Shown one piece after another: positions 23,975 to 35,671 of a stretch of DNA of 64,000 nt. The stretch is taken from contig NC_084893.1 of the NCBI RefSeq assembly GCF_958979055.1, positions 27,421,487 through 27,485,486 of the forward strand, in the 5' to 3' direction. The stretch's first letter is position 1. Each line of letters opens with the position of its first letter. This stretch comes from Alnus glutinosa (taxonomy: Eukaryota; Streptophyta; Magnoliopsida; Fagales; Betulaceae). The notes beneath the pieces are model-generated. The model was given only the letters and a program-made list of their open reading frames with translations, searched no databases and was not told where the DNA came from. A program made the position numbers and the translations under genes.

Positions 23975-26900
23975 ATGTTGGGTGTTGTAAGGCGAAGAGT
24001 TGGTTCCCGCAGCTCTGCTTCGGTAACAACTCTAAATCTTTCTCTCATTTGTTAATTAAAAACTTGCTGGCGTGGCTTGTATTTTTACAGTGAGGAATTG
24101 AAGATTGGTTCCTTATATTTGATTCATTTCTGAAACCCAATGCGCTTTTGTTTTAGTTTTTGGGGCAGTCATTGCAGGCGAGTCGGCCTGTGGGGTCTAC
24201 TTCTAGAGTTTCCTCCCTTGCAGACAAAAAGGTACTTTTCTTTTACATCCGCTATTTCTCTTAATTTGTCTCTCAGTTCTAACGGTTTGCGGTGTCTGTG
24301 GCTGTGGTTCAATTCATAGACATAGAATTTTTTTTTTTCGATAAGTATGTGGGTTATGCTTATGTGGTAAAATTGAAATTTATGGTGAAATATGCTTGAA
24401 ATGGGTTATTTTGGTGTGAACGATGTTTGATTTCAGAATGATTTAATATATCATATCTTGTTAATCATGGTTGATTTATTATATTTTTGTCCTATTCTAT
24501 TTTTACTTTCTTTTGGCAAATTAGTATCCAAAATTTTTCAATTCATTGTTTGGAGAGATTCTTAGAAGTTGTATTTTCATTCGTTTGAGCAGATTTTACT
24601 TCAAACGAGAGGAGTTGGACATGTACGGGATTTTTGTCACTGCATTTTACCTGGTAATTTTAAGTGCCCTTTACGATTATTTGTCTTAGCCACGTGGCAT
24701 TAGCTTATATATATATTTAGTTGTCTTCATTTTCCTTGGCATTGGTGCCTTTCATAATTTCTTGTTATTGCAGGTGGCTCGGTTAGTTTAAGGCCAATGA
24801 GGTTAGTGACTCCATTCCGTCATTTCACTAATTCATTTAATGGAATACAATTTTAAGTTGTGCTCTGAGGATTAGTAAAGTGAGTGGCAATGTGGTGGAC
24901 TTGGGGCAGTCACAATATAAAAACAAGTTTGCTTCCAGTAAGATTTAGTTGAATGTCACTTTTCCATGCCTAACCTAGGTTTAAGTTTAGTGCAATTATG
25001 CCATGTGAGTGTATACAAATATACAAATTTATACATGCACACATAATATGGAATAACGAATTGTGTCAAAAGTAATAAATGATGCATTATGCTCTGGAAG
25101 TGTTGTATTCGTTAGTCTTTGGTAGTAATAAATGATGCATTAAAGAAGTGTTGTTTATTTATTTTTTTGGTTGAACTGTTATTCTTTGGTGTTCTTCTGC
25201 ATTTAAGCATTTTCTTTCGACTTTCCTGGTGTACAGGGAAGTTGCCGGTATTCAGCAAGAAGCAACAATGCAAATGCAGAGCAGGCCGTTTTCTTCAGAC
25301 AATGGTGTGATATTGACATATCTCTCCTAGCGGTTTTCTTCCTTGGTTCATATTTATAGTTGTCATTACATCTTTTATTATGGAGGATTTCATGGCATAT
25401 TGTCACATAGTTTGGTTCCTTTTGGAATAAGTTTATCCCTGTGGCAGCATTATTAGTTAGACAGCTTCTTTATTTGGAGAGCTAGCATTATAACACCTGT
25501 AAATATTGTTAAATTAAATCACTTCTCAGTGAGAAATTGGTAAGTTAAAGTACTGTGCTAGGTGATGTCTTGTCCTCTCAATTTTTTCCTTCTATCTGAT
25601 GTGTATAAGTTAGATACCGGCTTTGCACATAGGCCATGTTCAGTCTCTGTTAAGAAACTTGTATGCATCAGGTATTGTTGGGAAGTCTAAATCGAAAGAG
25701 GAAGACATACTGCCGGTGTATTGAGGGGCGCCTTACGCTTTTAATAAGACCAACTTATTACTTATCAAAAAAAAAACATAAAAGCATAGCAGTACTAGAA
25801 CAAAAATTGTGATGAAACGACTATTGTAAAGCGGCTTGGTCATGGCCCACCTAAACATGGATGGCAATGTAATTGGCCACGAGTCTGCAGAAAGGTAGTG
25901 CCAAAACTCAAAACATGTGGCACATGCCTTGTACGGCATCTAGAATTCCAGTATTTGCTGTGTGCCCCTTAAAAAGGGTTAGACTTGGACAAATAAACTT
26001 GCTATGCAAGCTTTTGTAGGTGTCATATCTGATAACTTCTGGTTATTTTATGTGATTAAGGTGATTTGGTTGATGCTGTTGTCCCTTTCATGGGTGAATC
26101 CATTACTGATGGCACTCTGGCAAATTTTTTGAAGAGTATGTATTCCAAATATTTGCTTCTCAATTCTGTCATCTGTGTATTAAGTCTTTATGATTTTTAG
26201 TGATTATTTTATGTTCTACTGCTATTTTGAGGGCAGATCCTGGTGACAGGGTAGAAGTTGATGAGCCAATTGCTCAAATCGAAACAGATAAGGTGCTTCT
26301 ATGATGCAATATTTAACTGTATTTGAATCTTCTTATCAAAAAAAAAAAAAAAGAACTGTGTTTGAATCTTTCTACAGTTACCATGGGGTTTTTTCCCCTG
26401 CTGAGCAGAAGAAGGATATGATGTTAATGCTTGCATTGTTAATTTTCCATCAGGTGACAATTGATGTTGCTAGTCCTGAAGCAGGTGTGATCCAAAAGGT
26501 TAGATATTAGTTAACTTGGATTTTTCATGTTAGCTATTTTTACAAGTTCTTGGCTCTTATTTCTTGCTCTCTCAGAAGCAGATAGGATTTGGGATGTTAG
26601 TGTTGGCTGCTGCATTTAATTTTTAATGTTGGCAGTTTGTAGCCAAGGAAGGAGATACTGTGGAACCAGGTACCAAAATTGCTGTGATTTCAAAGTCCGC
26701 TGAAGGCGTAGCTCATGTTGCTCCATCTGAGAAGGCATCAGAGAAAGCAGCTTCCCTGCCATCTCCTCCTGCTGAGAAGATTGTGGAGAAGCAAAAGCCT
26801 AAAGTGGAAACTGCTCCTATTACTGAGAAGCCTAAAGCACCTTCTCCACAACCTCCCAAACGCTCAGCTACAGAACCTCAGCTTCCCCCTAAAGAAAGGG

Positions 26901-29900
26901 AAAGACGAGTAAGTCTTGTTTGAATATACCACAATATTGTTCTTGTAGTGTTTTCTAATTGTGTTTAATACTTAGTATTTTAATAAATTAATTCTTGTGG
27001 TCTTCCTGAAATTGTGTAGAACTCACATAATTGCAGGTTCCTATGACAAGACTTCGGAAACGGGTTGCTACACGATTGAAAGATTCTCAAAACACATTTG
27101 CATTGTTAACAACATTCAATGAGGTTGATATGTAAGTACAATCCAATTATAATGTGTACTGAAAGAATATGTCAGTGTCCCCTGATTTTAGGATTTGCTG
27201 GGAGTAGGGCTATTCAGTGAGTTTGTCCCACTATGCTCAATCTGGAATTGAACTGATTTTGATTGGATCTTTTCCAATCTATTTGCTTGTATACAAACAA
27301 GGGACAAAGTAGGCTTAATTCAGTGAAGCCTTAATTCCAACATTTTGGAATTCGGTTTCTTATGTTGATCTCTTTTTTCAAAACTATCGTACATTATTGT
27401 TGTTTGTTGCACATTGATTAATCTGTTGATTGGTTTTCCATCTTGTAGTCACATACATGTTTGTGCATGCACACAAACAATTCCCATTTGCACGGAATTG
27501 TTTTTATTCTTAACAAATATGATTAGGTTGGCTTGAATGTTGCAGCAATCCTTTGAATCGAGCATCAATGGGTATCATCCCCCTAGAAGAATGTTCTCTT
27601 CAAATCTTTCACTCACCCATGCACACATACTGACAGGCACATGCACATTTATTTATGTACACGTCTTGTTCCTCCACTTCCTGTGCCTTTGTTGAAATTC
27701 TTATCATAACATAGTTCATCTACAAGATAAAGTGACAGATTTTTTGATAATTTTTTTTTGATAAGATTTTTTGATAATTTTTATCAAACCTGATTACGTT
27801 TTTATATTTAAATTTTGCATTCAGTATCATATCCTTTCTCTGTAAAATAATACTATTGCAACATCTCACTCTCTTCACTTTGTGTGGTTGTTCTTAAGAG
27901 TGTAGCCATCAACTTGGAAGTTAAAATATTATGTGGTATTTTGAGTATGTTTGGACACCTGGCTTGATTCAATATGATTAAAATTGAACCGAGCAAGCCC
28001 ATTTAGACATTGAGCTGATGTGGATTGACACTTGGCTAGTTGATTCTTGGTTTGAGAGGTCCAAAACTGGTTTAAAAAAATTAGTTCTATGTACCACACT
28101 GCCAATTGGAATTAACTTTATTTGAGGTATTTATATAAGTTAACTATGTCTACAAATATCTGTACGCAAAAAAAAAAATTCGACAATATAGTACTTTGTT
28201 ATGTATAACAGTTTAGATATGTTGTCTGTAGATTATTCAAGTTACTAACCAAACTTGAATGGATTTTTGGTTGGTTTTCACTTTTACAGATCTATTTGGT
28301 CAGAGAATTTAGTTCTCATTCATATGTATTCAACCAAATTACTTATGACCAAACTAATAAAAGAAAATGAATAGAACTAAATAATAGAAAGGAAAAAAAA
28401 AATTAGTACATAGGTTTTCACGCGATTTCAATTTAGTCCCTAAGTTTTCAATTTTGACAATTAGGTCCTTAGGTTTTAATAGGTCTCTCCGTTAACTTAC
28501 CATTCAATAAATCAACATTGTGCCATGTTAGACCACTAAGTTGATGACAGGTGGCTTGCATTTGACACGTCATGTGTCAACTGTGCATTACACGTGGCAA
28601 ATACACAATATATTACAAATTTATTTTAAATTAAAAAAGCAAAATAAATCATAAAATTAAAAAAAAAAGAAAAAGGTCTCCTTAGCTCTATAAACTCAAA
28701 CTCCCCCTGCCCCTCCACGAGCAGTCCCATGAGGTCCACCATGCCGACTACAACCCCGTCTGCCGTGTCTTCGTCCTCCACCTCTGGTACAACTCTGTCA
28801 AGCTTTGACCCCTCAACCACCTGTCCTTTGTCTGCTCCTTCAACAAGCATGCCTACTGTGTACTTTGCTTTCTGGAACCTCCCTCCACGCCAATGTCTTC
28901 TCCCTTGCCTTCGGTGATTGCACTCTTCGCAGCTGGGGTGTGTGCAAGCCTGCCTCATTTATCATCGTCTTTTCCCACGGCATCGAGATCCTCCCCTTAT
29001 AGTTTCAATTATTTTTAAAAAAAACCTTGTTTTATTTATTTTTTTTGTTTAATTTTGTTTTAATTTTTTAATTTAGGGTAAATTTGTAATTTAGGGTAGA
29101 TTTGCCACGTGGAATATACAATTGATGCATGACATATAATATGTGAGTCACATGTCTTCAATTGAGCGGTTTGATGTGGCACACCGTTAATTAATTCGAC
29201 AGTAGGTTGCCAAAGAGACATATTTGAGACTGAAGTAAAACCTAAAGAGTTGAATTGTCGAAATTGAAAACCTAGGGCTAAATTTGATTTTCCATAATAA
29301 ATATATGAACAGATTACATTTATTGTCGCAAACTTTGTCCGCTTCTGCTCTACTCGTTCAGCTAACTGATTGCTGTTTATTGTAGGACAAATTTGATGAA
29401 GCTCCGTTCTGATTACAAGGATGCTTTTGTCGAAAAGCATGGAGTCAAGTTGGGACTTATGTCGGGATTTGTGAAAGTATGCAATCTGGAATACATGTTT
29501 AATTGCTATTGTGGAACTTAGATTAACCTGTGAATAGCATGTGCTTGTATGTGTGCGCGTAAATATCATTTACTTACCAAAAAATACAATGTTTTGTTTT
29601 TCTTTCATCCATATTTCAGGCTGCTGTCAGTGGACTCCAAAATCAGCCTATTATAAATGCGGTCATTGATGGGGATGATATCATCTATCGAGATTATATA
29701 GATATTAGTATAGCCGTTGGTACACCAAAGGTTTGTCATCATTCCCATGTTTATCTAGGCCATTTAATATATAATGTAGTGACATTGATCATATGTTTTT
29801 CTTTTGTCCTTTATAAGTTCACTTCCTTATAAGAAAAAGAAGAAGAAGAGATGATTAGTGCCTTTTCGGGATCTTTTTCTATATAGTTGTACTTTGTAAG

Positions 29901-30761
29901 AATAGGTGAAGTTGGAAGCAATGTTATAGAACTCCTGTATGCATGTTGGGTGTGGATTGTCTAGTTGTCGTATCTGTTGGACCTACTATTTTAGGACACA
30001 GGGCTGATACCTCAGAAATTGGAAAAATAAACTTTTCTTGCAACATGTTCTCTGGCATGGATACTTATTATTTTGAAAATACGACATATATATATATATA
30101 TATAGGTTGAAAGTACTGCCGGGAGTTTCTTGCTAAGTAGGAATACACATCATAAATCTTTTATATATATTAATTGCTATTAAGTTTCTTAAATATATTT
30201 CCACTCCAGGGCCTTGTTGTGCCAGTTATCCGCAATGCTGAAAAAATGAATTTTGCTGAGATTGAGAAAGAGATCAACACGCTAGCAAAGAAGGCAAATG
30301 ATGGATCTATATCCATTGATGAGATGGCTGGAGGTTCATTTACAATATCTAATGGTGGTGTTTATGGAAGCCTTTTGAGTACCCCCATCATTAATCCGCC
30401 TCAGGTTTCTGTGCACAATTACTTGAAATTTGGTTACTCATTATATTAATGCGGGTTCATTAATTTAATGAGCGCATGTTTTGTCTTCATATATTTCCTT
30501 TCCTTCTTGACATCTACTTTTTAATGTGCTCAGAAAGAGAATTTGACGCTAATGAACCTTTCCTTGCAGTCAGCGATATTGGGTATGCACTCGATAGTGA
30601 CCCGTCCCATGGTTGTTGGAGGCAACATAGTCCCAAGGCCAATGATGTACATAGCTCTAACCTATGATCATAGGTTGATTGATGGAAGAGAGGCAGTTTT
30701 TTTCTTGCGACGCATCAAAGATGTTGTAGAGGACCCTCGTAGGCTTCTCCTTGACATATGA
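23975..30761 (+). CDS. DLST: Dihydrolipoyllysine-residue succinyltransferase (E2 of 2-oxoglutarate dehydrogenase)
   Basis: Complete gene of 14 coding exons: 23975-24022, 24157-24231, 24593-24653, 24774-24801, 25237-25304, 26061-26135, 26237-26292, 26454-26498, 26636-26908, 27037-27131, 29386-29476, 29620-29730, 30210-30404, 30570-30761. All are GT-AG and in frame, giving 470 residues. An Arg/Ser-rich mitochondrial presequence (about 1-90) is followed by a lipoyl domain (about 94-167) with ETDK and lipoyl-Lys137. Next come a Pro/Ala/Lys-rich linker (about 168-240) and a catalytic domain ending [11 protein letters not shown] with His441 and Asp445. As usual for DLST there is no separate E1/E3-binding domain. 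It transfers succinyl from lipoamide to CoA in the TCA cycle. The ATG at 23975 gives a presequence of the expected length and sequence type. Intron 10 carries a transposon. Confidence 0.95.
28404..29300. mobile_element. TIR element carrying a captured gene fragment (Pack-type)
   Basis: The left arm, about 28404-28640, matches the reverse complement of the right arm, about 29035-29300. Shared blocks are TTTAG(T)CCCTA(A)G, GTTTTCAATTTTGACAATT (right: one or two changes), TTAGGTTTTA, and an inner CACGTGGCAAAT-ACAAATTTA block. Between the arms lies a GC-richer coding-derived fragment (28680-28990). There is no transposase, so it would depend on one supplied elsewhere. A target duplication is not obvious. 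Mutator-type capture is the likeliest class but is inferred only from TIR length and cargo. Confidence 0.72.
28680..28990 (+). pseudogene. Captured, decayed PEX7-type WD40 fragment
   Basis: With frame changes, the plus strand resembles part of plant PEX7, the peroxisomal PTS2 import receptor. In order: ALYKLKLP and [12 protein letters not shown], then [15 protein letters not shown], and [15 protein letters not shown] followed by HGIEIL. PEX7 has corresponding EV.S.DYNP, SWDD.VKLW, EHAYCVY, SGDCTLRIWDVREP and FEIL motifs in the same order. About 100 codons are represented. At least two frameshifts and an in-frame TGA after VKL make it non-functional. It lies inside the TIR element in a DLST intron and has no start or full domain set. 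Identification rests on recalled family motifs, not a search. Confidence 0.68.
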
Positions 30762-32100
30762 GGACTATACTGCAGCTGGTATGTGATTGTGGTTTTTCTG
30801 GTATACCTGGAATTGGATATACTTTTGAGTGTATTGAACCAAAAATAAATGTCTTGCAATTCTAGTTTTATAGGGTTTCATTAGTTAGTTTAACCCTTTA
30901 GCGGGTTCTAAATATGCGGCTTGATATGATTGATTTTGAAATGAGAGAAGCATTTTCTATTCTATTTCATGTTGGACAGGGATACTAAGTTCTGGTCAAA
31001 AGTTTGTATTTTAAGGAATTATATTTTAAAGAATCATCCTTCAAATAACTGTGTGAAGCCTGTCAATGTTCTCCGACTTGCATGATCTGGCGGTGAAATT
31101 ATCTTCAGAGGAATGTTTGATTTTATGACATTTAGATCAATGATCCATCATCAAATTTAAGTTTTAAGTTTTGCCTGATGATTTATGTGTATTTTTGATA
31201 GCCTCCGCTTGCTCGCAGGATTTCAATGTTGTCTCTAATTCGGAGCAGTGAGAATATAGTATTGATTTTATGTAGTTTTTATTATAGATGTGGGGTTAGT
31301 AATCTAGTAAATCTTAAGCTTGGGCACCTTTAGCTGGACTTGTAAAAGAACACGGGTCATTTTGAAGGTTTCATATTGACTTGGTTTTGGTAGAACCGGA
31401 GTTCTTTTGTGCCCTGGCATTGCTGTTAGTGTTAGTAGCTCCTGGCGTTTTCATATGAACAAAAATATCCCCATTTATAAAATAAAATATGAAAAAGGGG
31501 TGAAAAAAAATGATGTCGTGGGTCAGACACTGGTGACCATTTTTAGTTTATTTTGTTTATTAAGGATAGATTTGTAATTTTATAAATTTTTATAGGGATA
31601 TAAGAAGCATTTCACCTGTTAGCAGTATGAGTTTATTAAAAACCCTAACGGTAGGGAGAGATTGATTGAAAGGGGCTGAAAAGTAAAACACTCACATTGC
31701 AAAACCCATAAAAATACTCATCGGACAAGTAAAGTTTTCCCAAACGGCTAGAGCCGGTCTAAATCAGTGCCGAAGCACGTTTTCTTTGTTGTGGTCTCAT
31801 GAACAGACTTCTTATGGTTATGTTTTCCGTCATTCCAGTAAAGATCGAGCTTGTGATCGAATCACATATAATAACGCGTTTCACAAGGGCCATAGGCCTA
31901 ACAACAAGGGATATGGAATTAGTATTCCAGTGTAATTGCAGAGAAGAAACAAAATCTTCAGATTCCAGTAAGAAACCTTTTCATTCAACGACCAACGTCA
32001 AAACGTACACCATGGAGCGGACACCAAAGATTTAGCCTAATGCCGCGCATTACCCCTCTGGCCTCTCATAAGCTATCACCCTTACCTTTCCGATATAGGG
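30762..32100. other. DLST 3' flank and spacer
   Basis: Contains the DLST 3' UTR (from 30762). No other gene recognised. Short open frames here match nothing I know. Confidence 0.5.
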
Positions 32101-32440
32101 GTGGCCATTCCTGTTTGTATGTCAGATTTATGTCGTTTTGATTAATATTAATCCGACCCATAATTAAATGAATCAGATCCCTCAACTATAATCTGCTAAT
32201 TTCGTGTTGGGTCCGTGTTAAGTTTGAGGGTCGTGTTGAAAATTGACAGTCCTAAATGTCATATATTGGGTTTAGGTCATGTCGAGGATTGAATATAAGA
32301 TTATATAGGTCAACCATAGCTAGATCTATTTAATTAAACGAGTCAGACTTCTAAACTCTAATCCGTTAATTTCGTATTAAATTCGTGTCGAGTTCGCGGG
32401 TCGTACCAAAACTTGTCAATCCTACCTACCTACCAAACAA
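32100..32440. repeat. Dispersed 'GTCGTGTT/CCGACCC' repeat
   Basis: About 340 bp with two internal, diverged copies of the phrase TAATTTCGTGTTGGGTCCGTG (second copy TAATTTCGTATTAAATTCGTG) followed by GGGTCGT. Related phrases occur at 15.73-15.99 and 62.56-62.98 kb. Non-coding. Class unknown. Confidence 0.5.
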
Positions 32441-32776
32441 CGCTGACAAAGAAGAAAGTATCGGTCAATGGAAAATAGAGAATAAAAAATTATTGGGTTA
32501 ACTACATTTACCTCTTTCTAACTACCATCCCTTTTGTAATGTCCCTCGATCTCAATTTAATTTTTGCAATGTCCTTCCAATCTACTATTGAGATTGCAAC
32601 ATCTCCCTTATGTGATAATCATGACAAAAATAACTTCCATAAAAAAAGAAAAAAAAAAAAGGTAAATTATTTTCTATCTTATAGAGAGTATTTTTGTTAT
32701 TTTGAGTTACAAAATGGAGACATTGCAAAAATTAAAACCTTGGAAGGAAATTATAAAAAGCATGAGACTTACATGA

Positions 32777-32961
32777 GTAGTTCTAAATGTCATATAAGTA
32801 TTCATCAAGTGTCCATAAAAAAATGAGGTGGCTTTTAAAATCACAATTGAGCGTGTGATTGATCAAATAGTAATTTTGATCGAATGGTGATTTTAAAAAC
32901 CATCTTATTTTTTTTTATGGATATTTGATAGACACTTATATGACATTTAGAATTATTCTAA
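32777..32961. mobile_element. Hairpin MITE of about 185 bp
   Basis: Near-perfect inverted repeat. TTCTAAATGTCATATAAGT at 32780 pairs with ACTTATATGACATTTAGAA near 32955, and TCCATAAAAAAAT and TTTTAAAATCAC pair further in. The two arms meet near 32870. It sits inside a larger, less clear inverted repeat (about 32495-33002) whose ends read TTGGGTTAACTACATTTACC and, inverted, TTGGGAAAATTGCATTTATC. Confidence 0.75.
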
Positions 32962-33119
32962 TTACATGGAGGAGGGAGAGGGGATAAATGCAATTTTCCC
33001 AAAACTATTTGTCAGCGCCCTATATAATAGAGACTAAATCTCAATAAGGTAGGGAGTGTACGTTATATTTTTCAATTCTTGGGGTAGCGTCCCCGTAAAA
33101 AAAAAAGGCCAAAAAAAAA

Positions 33120-33745
33120 AGGAAAATATTTAAGAACTTTCCTATGTTTTTTAAATTTTGTGTTTTTTACTTTAGTTTTTAAAAGGTATGAGTTTATTAT
33201 ACAACACAAACTCAACCAGCAATTTAATTAGACCCTAAAAAAAGGGGAGCAAAACAACTACCCAATCCCCAAATAATTAAAAATAAGTTTTAGGCACCAA
33301 ATGAGTCATGAAGAAAGCCTAATAGTTTTTAATTTGGTCAATTTAATATTTGAGTTTACGAGAATTTTAAATCTAAGATCTTTAGCTATATATGTTCTTC
33401 TCAATTAAATAACAAAAGTAACTTGAAAAATACTATTATACTATTCTCATTAAAAAAAAAACAAGAAATATCGAATGAGGTGGCCACCTCCAACTGGTGG
33501 CTTTCAGCAACTTGATCCGTTAATATATATATATATAATGAGAATAGCATAATAATACTTTTGAGTAATTTCTATTATTTAATTAAGAAAATAATAGCTA
33601 GAGATCTAAGATTTAAAATTTCCTTAAGCTCAGATTAAATTGATCAAATTGAAAACCGAGGTCTAAAATGCAAAATTTGAAAAAAGAAGAAGAAGAAGAA
33701 AATAACACAAGGGTTCTGAAATATTTCGTAAACTCATGTATTAAA
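33120..33745. mobile_element. Fold-back element E, diverged, with GGTGGCCACC core
   Basis: Left-arm phrases AATTTTAAATCTAAGATCT, TTTAATTTGGTCAATTTAA and AATACTATTATACTATTCTC recur inverted on the right (AGATCTAAGATTTAAAATTT, TTAAATTGATCAAATTGAAA, GAGAATAGCATAATAATA). The centre at about 33478-33505 reads GTGGCCACC and GGTGGC, the same core words as elements A-D. Non-coding. Confidence 0.65.
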
Positions 33746-35671
33746 TTGACTTAATTAAAAACTGAGGTCTAAACAGTAAAATTGAAAAAAAGAAAAAAAA
33801 GAAAAAAAAAAGAGAGGAGGAGATTTATAAATATTGAAAAAGAAAAGAAAAAGAAATACACGGCGTGGACTCTGGACTGTGGTATATATTTCTAGTCTAA
33901 ACTCTGAAGCGCGTAATAAGCCGTTGACATCACCACCCACTTGAATGTCTAGTTCCGCCAAAAATATTGGCCGGCCAGTCTCCTTGGCATGCCTATGTGG
34001 AAAGAATGTTTGTCCATAATTGGGTACGTAGCCACGTGCATGCATTATTATGTGTATTTCTATAGAAAATATAGACAAAATATGATAATACTAAAACCAC
34101 CCTTACGGTATTATACAAAACCATGATATATAGGCCGTGGTTTTGTGTAAATTGTGGTCTGCAAAATATTCTTCACAGAAGCTTGAAATAATTAAAAGAA
34201 AGTGTAGTGCTACTGCTCCCTGCTCAGGATATTTTGTAGACCAAAAACAAGGGAGTTATAAATTAATAAGGGGTATTTGATATATTTTTTCTTTTTTCTT
34301 TTATTTATAGGTAATAGGGAAAATAGTATTCAGGTTATCATGTTTTTTATTTTTATTTTATTTTATTATTTTTTTTTAATATAAATGCAAGTGTGATTAA
34401 TTTACACTTTTTATTCATTCACTATACTATTCAAATACCTTAAGGACTTTTTTTTTTTCTTCTAACTAATTAATGAGGAAAAATGAATTAAAAGGGTGGA
34501 TCTTTTCTATTCTTAATCCGAATAGAAGAGAGAATGGAAGATCTTATAGAAATGCTTCCAAATACAAAGTGAGAAGCGACCCATTTTACTAACACATATG
34601 CACGATAATTTGCACATCTAAACGCTTTCACAGCAAACTAGATATAAAAGGAAGATAAAATTAAGTTAATATTAAAGAGAAATTAAATTAAGCTAGCAAA
34701 ATTTCAAGAGAAAAAAATAAGAGAATTATTAATAGCTGCTAATATATACAACCAAGAGAGTATCTCCTTCAAGAACAAAAGAAGCCACATGCATGTGATA
34801 AAATTGTACTTGCCTAATATTAGCATGGGAGTAATACTACGAAGCAGCAATATTCCATCTGCACTTTGGGCGGACATCGATCGGATGGAAGTATGGAACA
34901 GTAGTGGAGGAACCACCGATGAGGTTCGGTGGTGCTCGGCTATTCCATGGGCGGTGGCCGGAGTTATATTTGGAGTTGGTGGTTGGGTGGGAGAGGGAAA
35001 AGTTTTGGGAGGAGAGAGGGGAAGAAAAAAAATGAAAATCCAGCAAACAAATCCACGCTGTTTTCGTTTTGGATTTTTTGTTTTTAAAATAGAAAAACTG
35101 GTTAACCCGTATTAACCAGCAAAAAATCGCACAAAGTGCGGATGGAACGCTAGCTACTCCGTAGCATGGATGTGCATGAGACGACAGGCAATGCGTAGAG
35201 TATATACATAGACGACAAAGTACGCATATGTTGACTAATGGTCGTTCTGAACAGAAAGAGGCAAAGAGGCAGAGGTTGTCCAGGATCTGCTTTATATATA
35301 GTATTACTCTCCTAATTCCCATAAGCAGGCAAACAGTATTTTACATGCATTTGTATGAGTATGAAAATACTATTATCGTGTGAAACAGTACTTCTGAGAG
35401 TGAGCAAAACTTGAAAATCATTACCTTTGAAAGTCAAAAGTAAAAAGGTTGAAATAAAGACAAAGATGAGACAGTCCAAGTTCCAACCCATGAAACCATT
35501 CAAAAGGTTGGAGAGAAGACCGACGACTCCATTTCATTCTTCCCCCACGCGCGTCTTCCCGGCCTCTTTATATCTAAACTGAAATTCACCCATTTCCCTA
35601 CAAGTCCTTCAAATCCTAACCACACCAACAGGAAGCTAGCTAAGTAGCAGACCTTATAGCAACTAGTGTTC
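33746..35671. other. Spacer and upstream region of the At4g22030-like gene
   Basis: AT-rich, with A-rich tracts at 33784-33813 and T-rich tracts at about 34290-34460. Frames on both strands at 34.7-35.3 kb overlap each other and match nothing recognised. The last 100-200 bp before the ATG, with TTTATAT at about 35567, are the presumed promoter. Confidence 0.45.

Larger units (their letters stand above)
27132..29385 (+). other. DLST intron 10 (2.25 kb) hosting a TIR element
   Basis: Begins GTAAGT and ends TTGTAG, splitting an ATG codon. It is several times longer than the other DLST introns, and part of the excess is the element at 28404-29300. The remainder is AT-rich with no recognised gene. 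Confidence 0.85.

Noticed and set aside
23704..24093. 129-codon plus-strand frame over DLST exon 1
   Set aside because: Wrong frame for exon 1 and rich in leader sequence. DLST splicing uses another frame.
29060..29569. 169-codon minus-strand frame
   Set aside because: Antisense to DLST exon 11 and the TIR element's right arm. No family match.
31799..32035. 78-codon plus-strand frame
   Set aside because: No family resemblance or splice context.
33755..34078. 107-codon minus-strand frame
   Set aside because: Half of it is a translated homopurine tract and nothing is recognisable.
34704..35322. Overlapping frames of 70-161 codons on both strands
   Set aside because: No recognised motif, mutually overlapping and next to AT-rich spacer. 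Probably chance.
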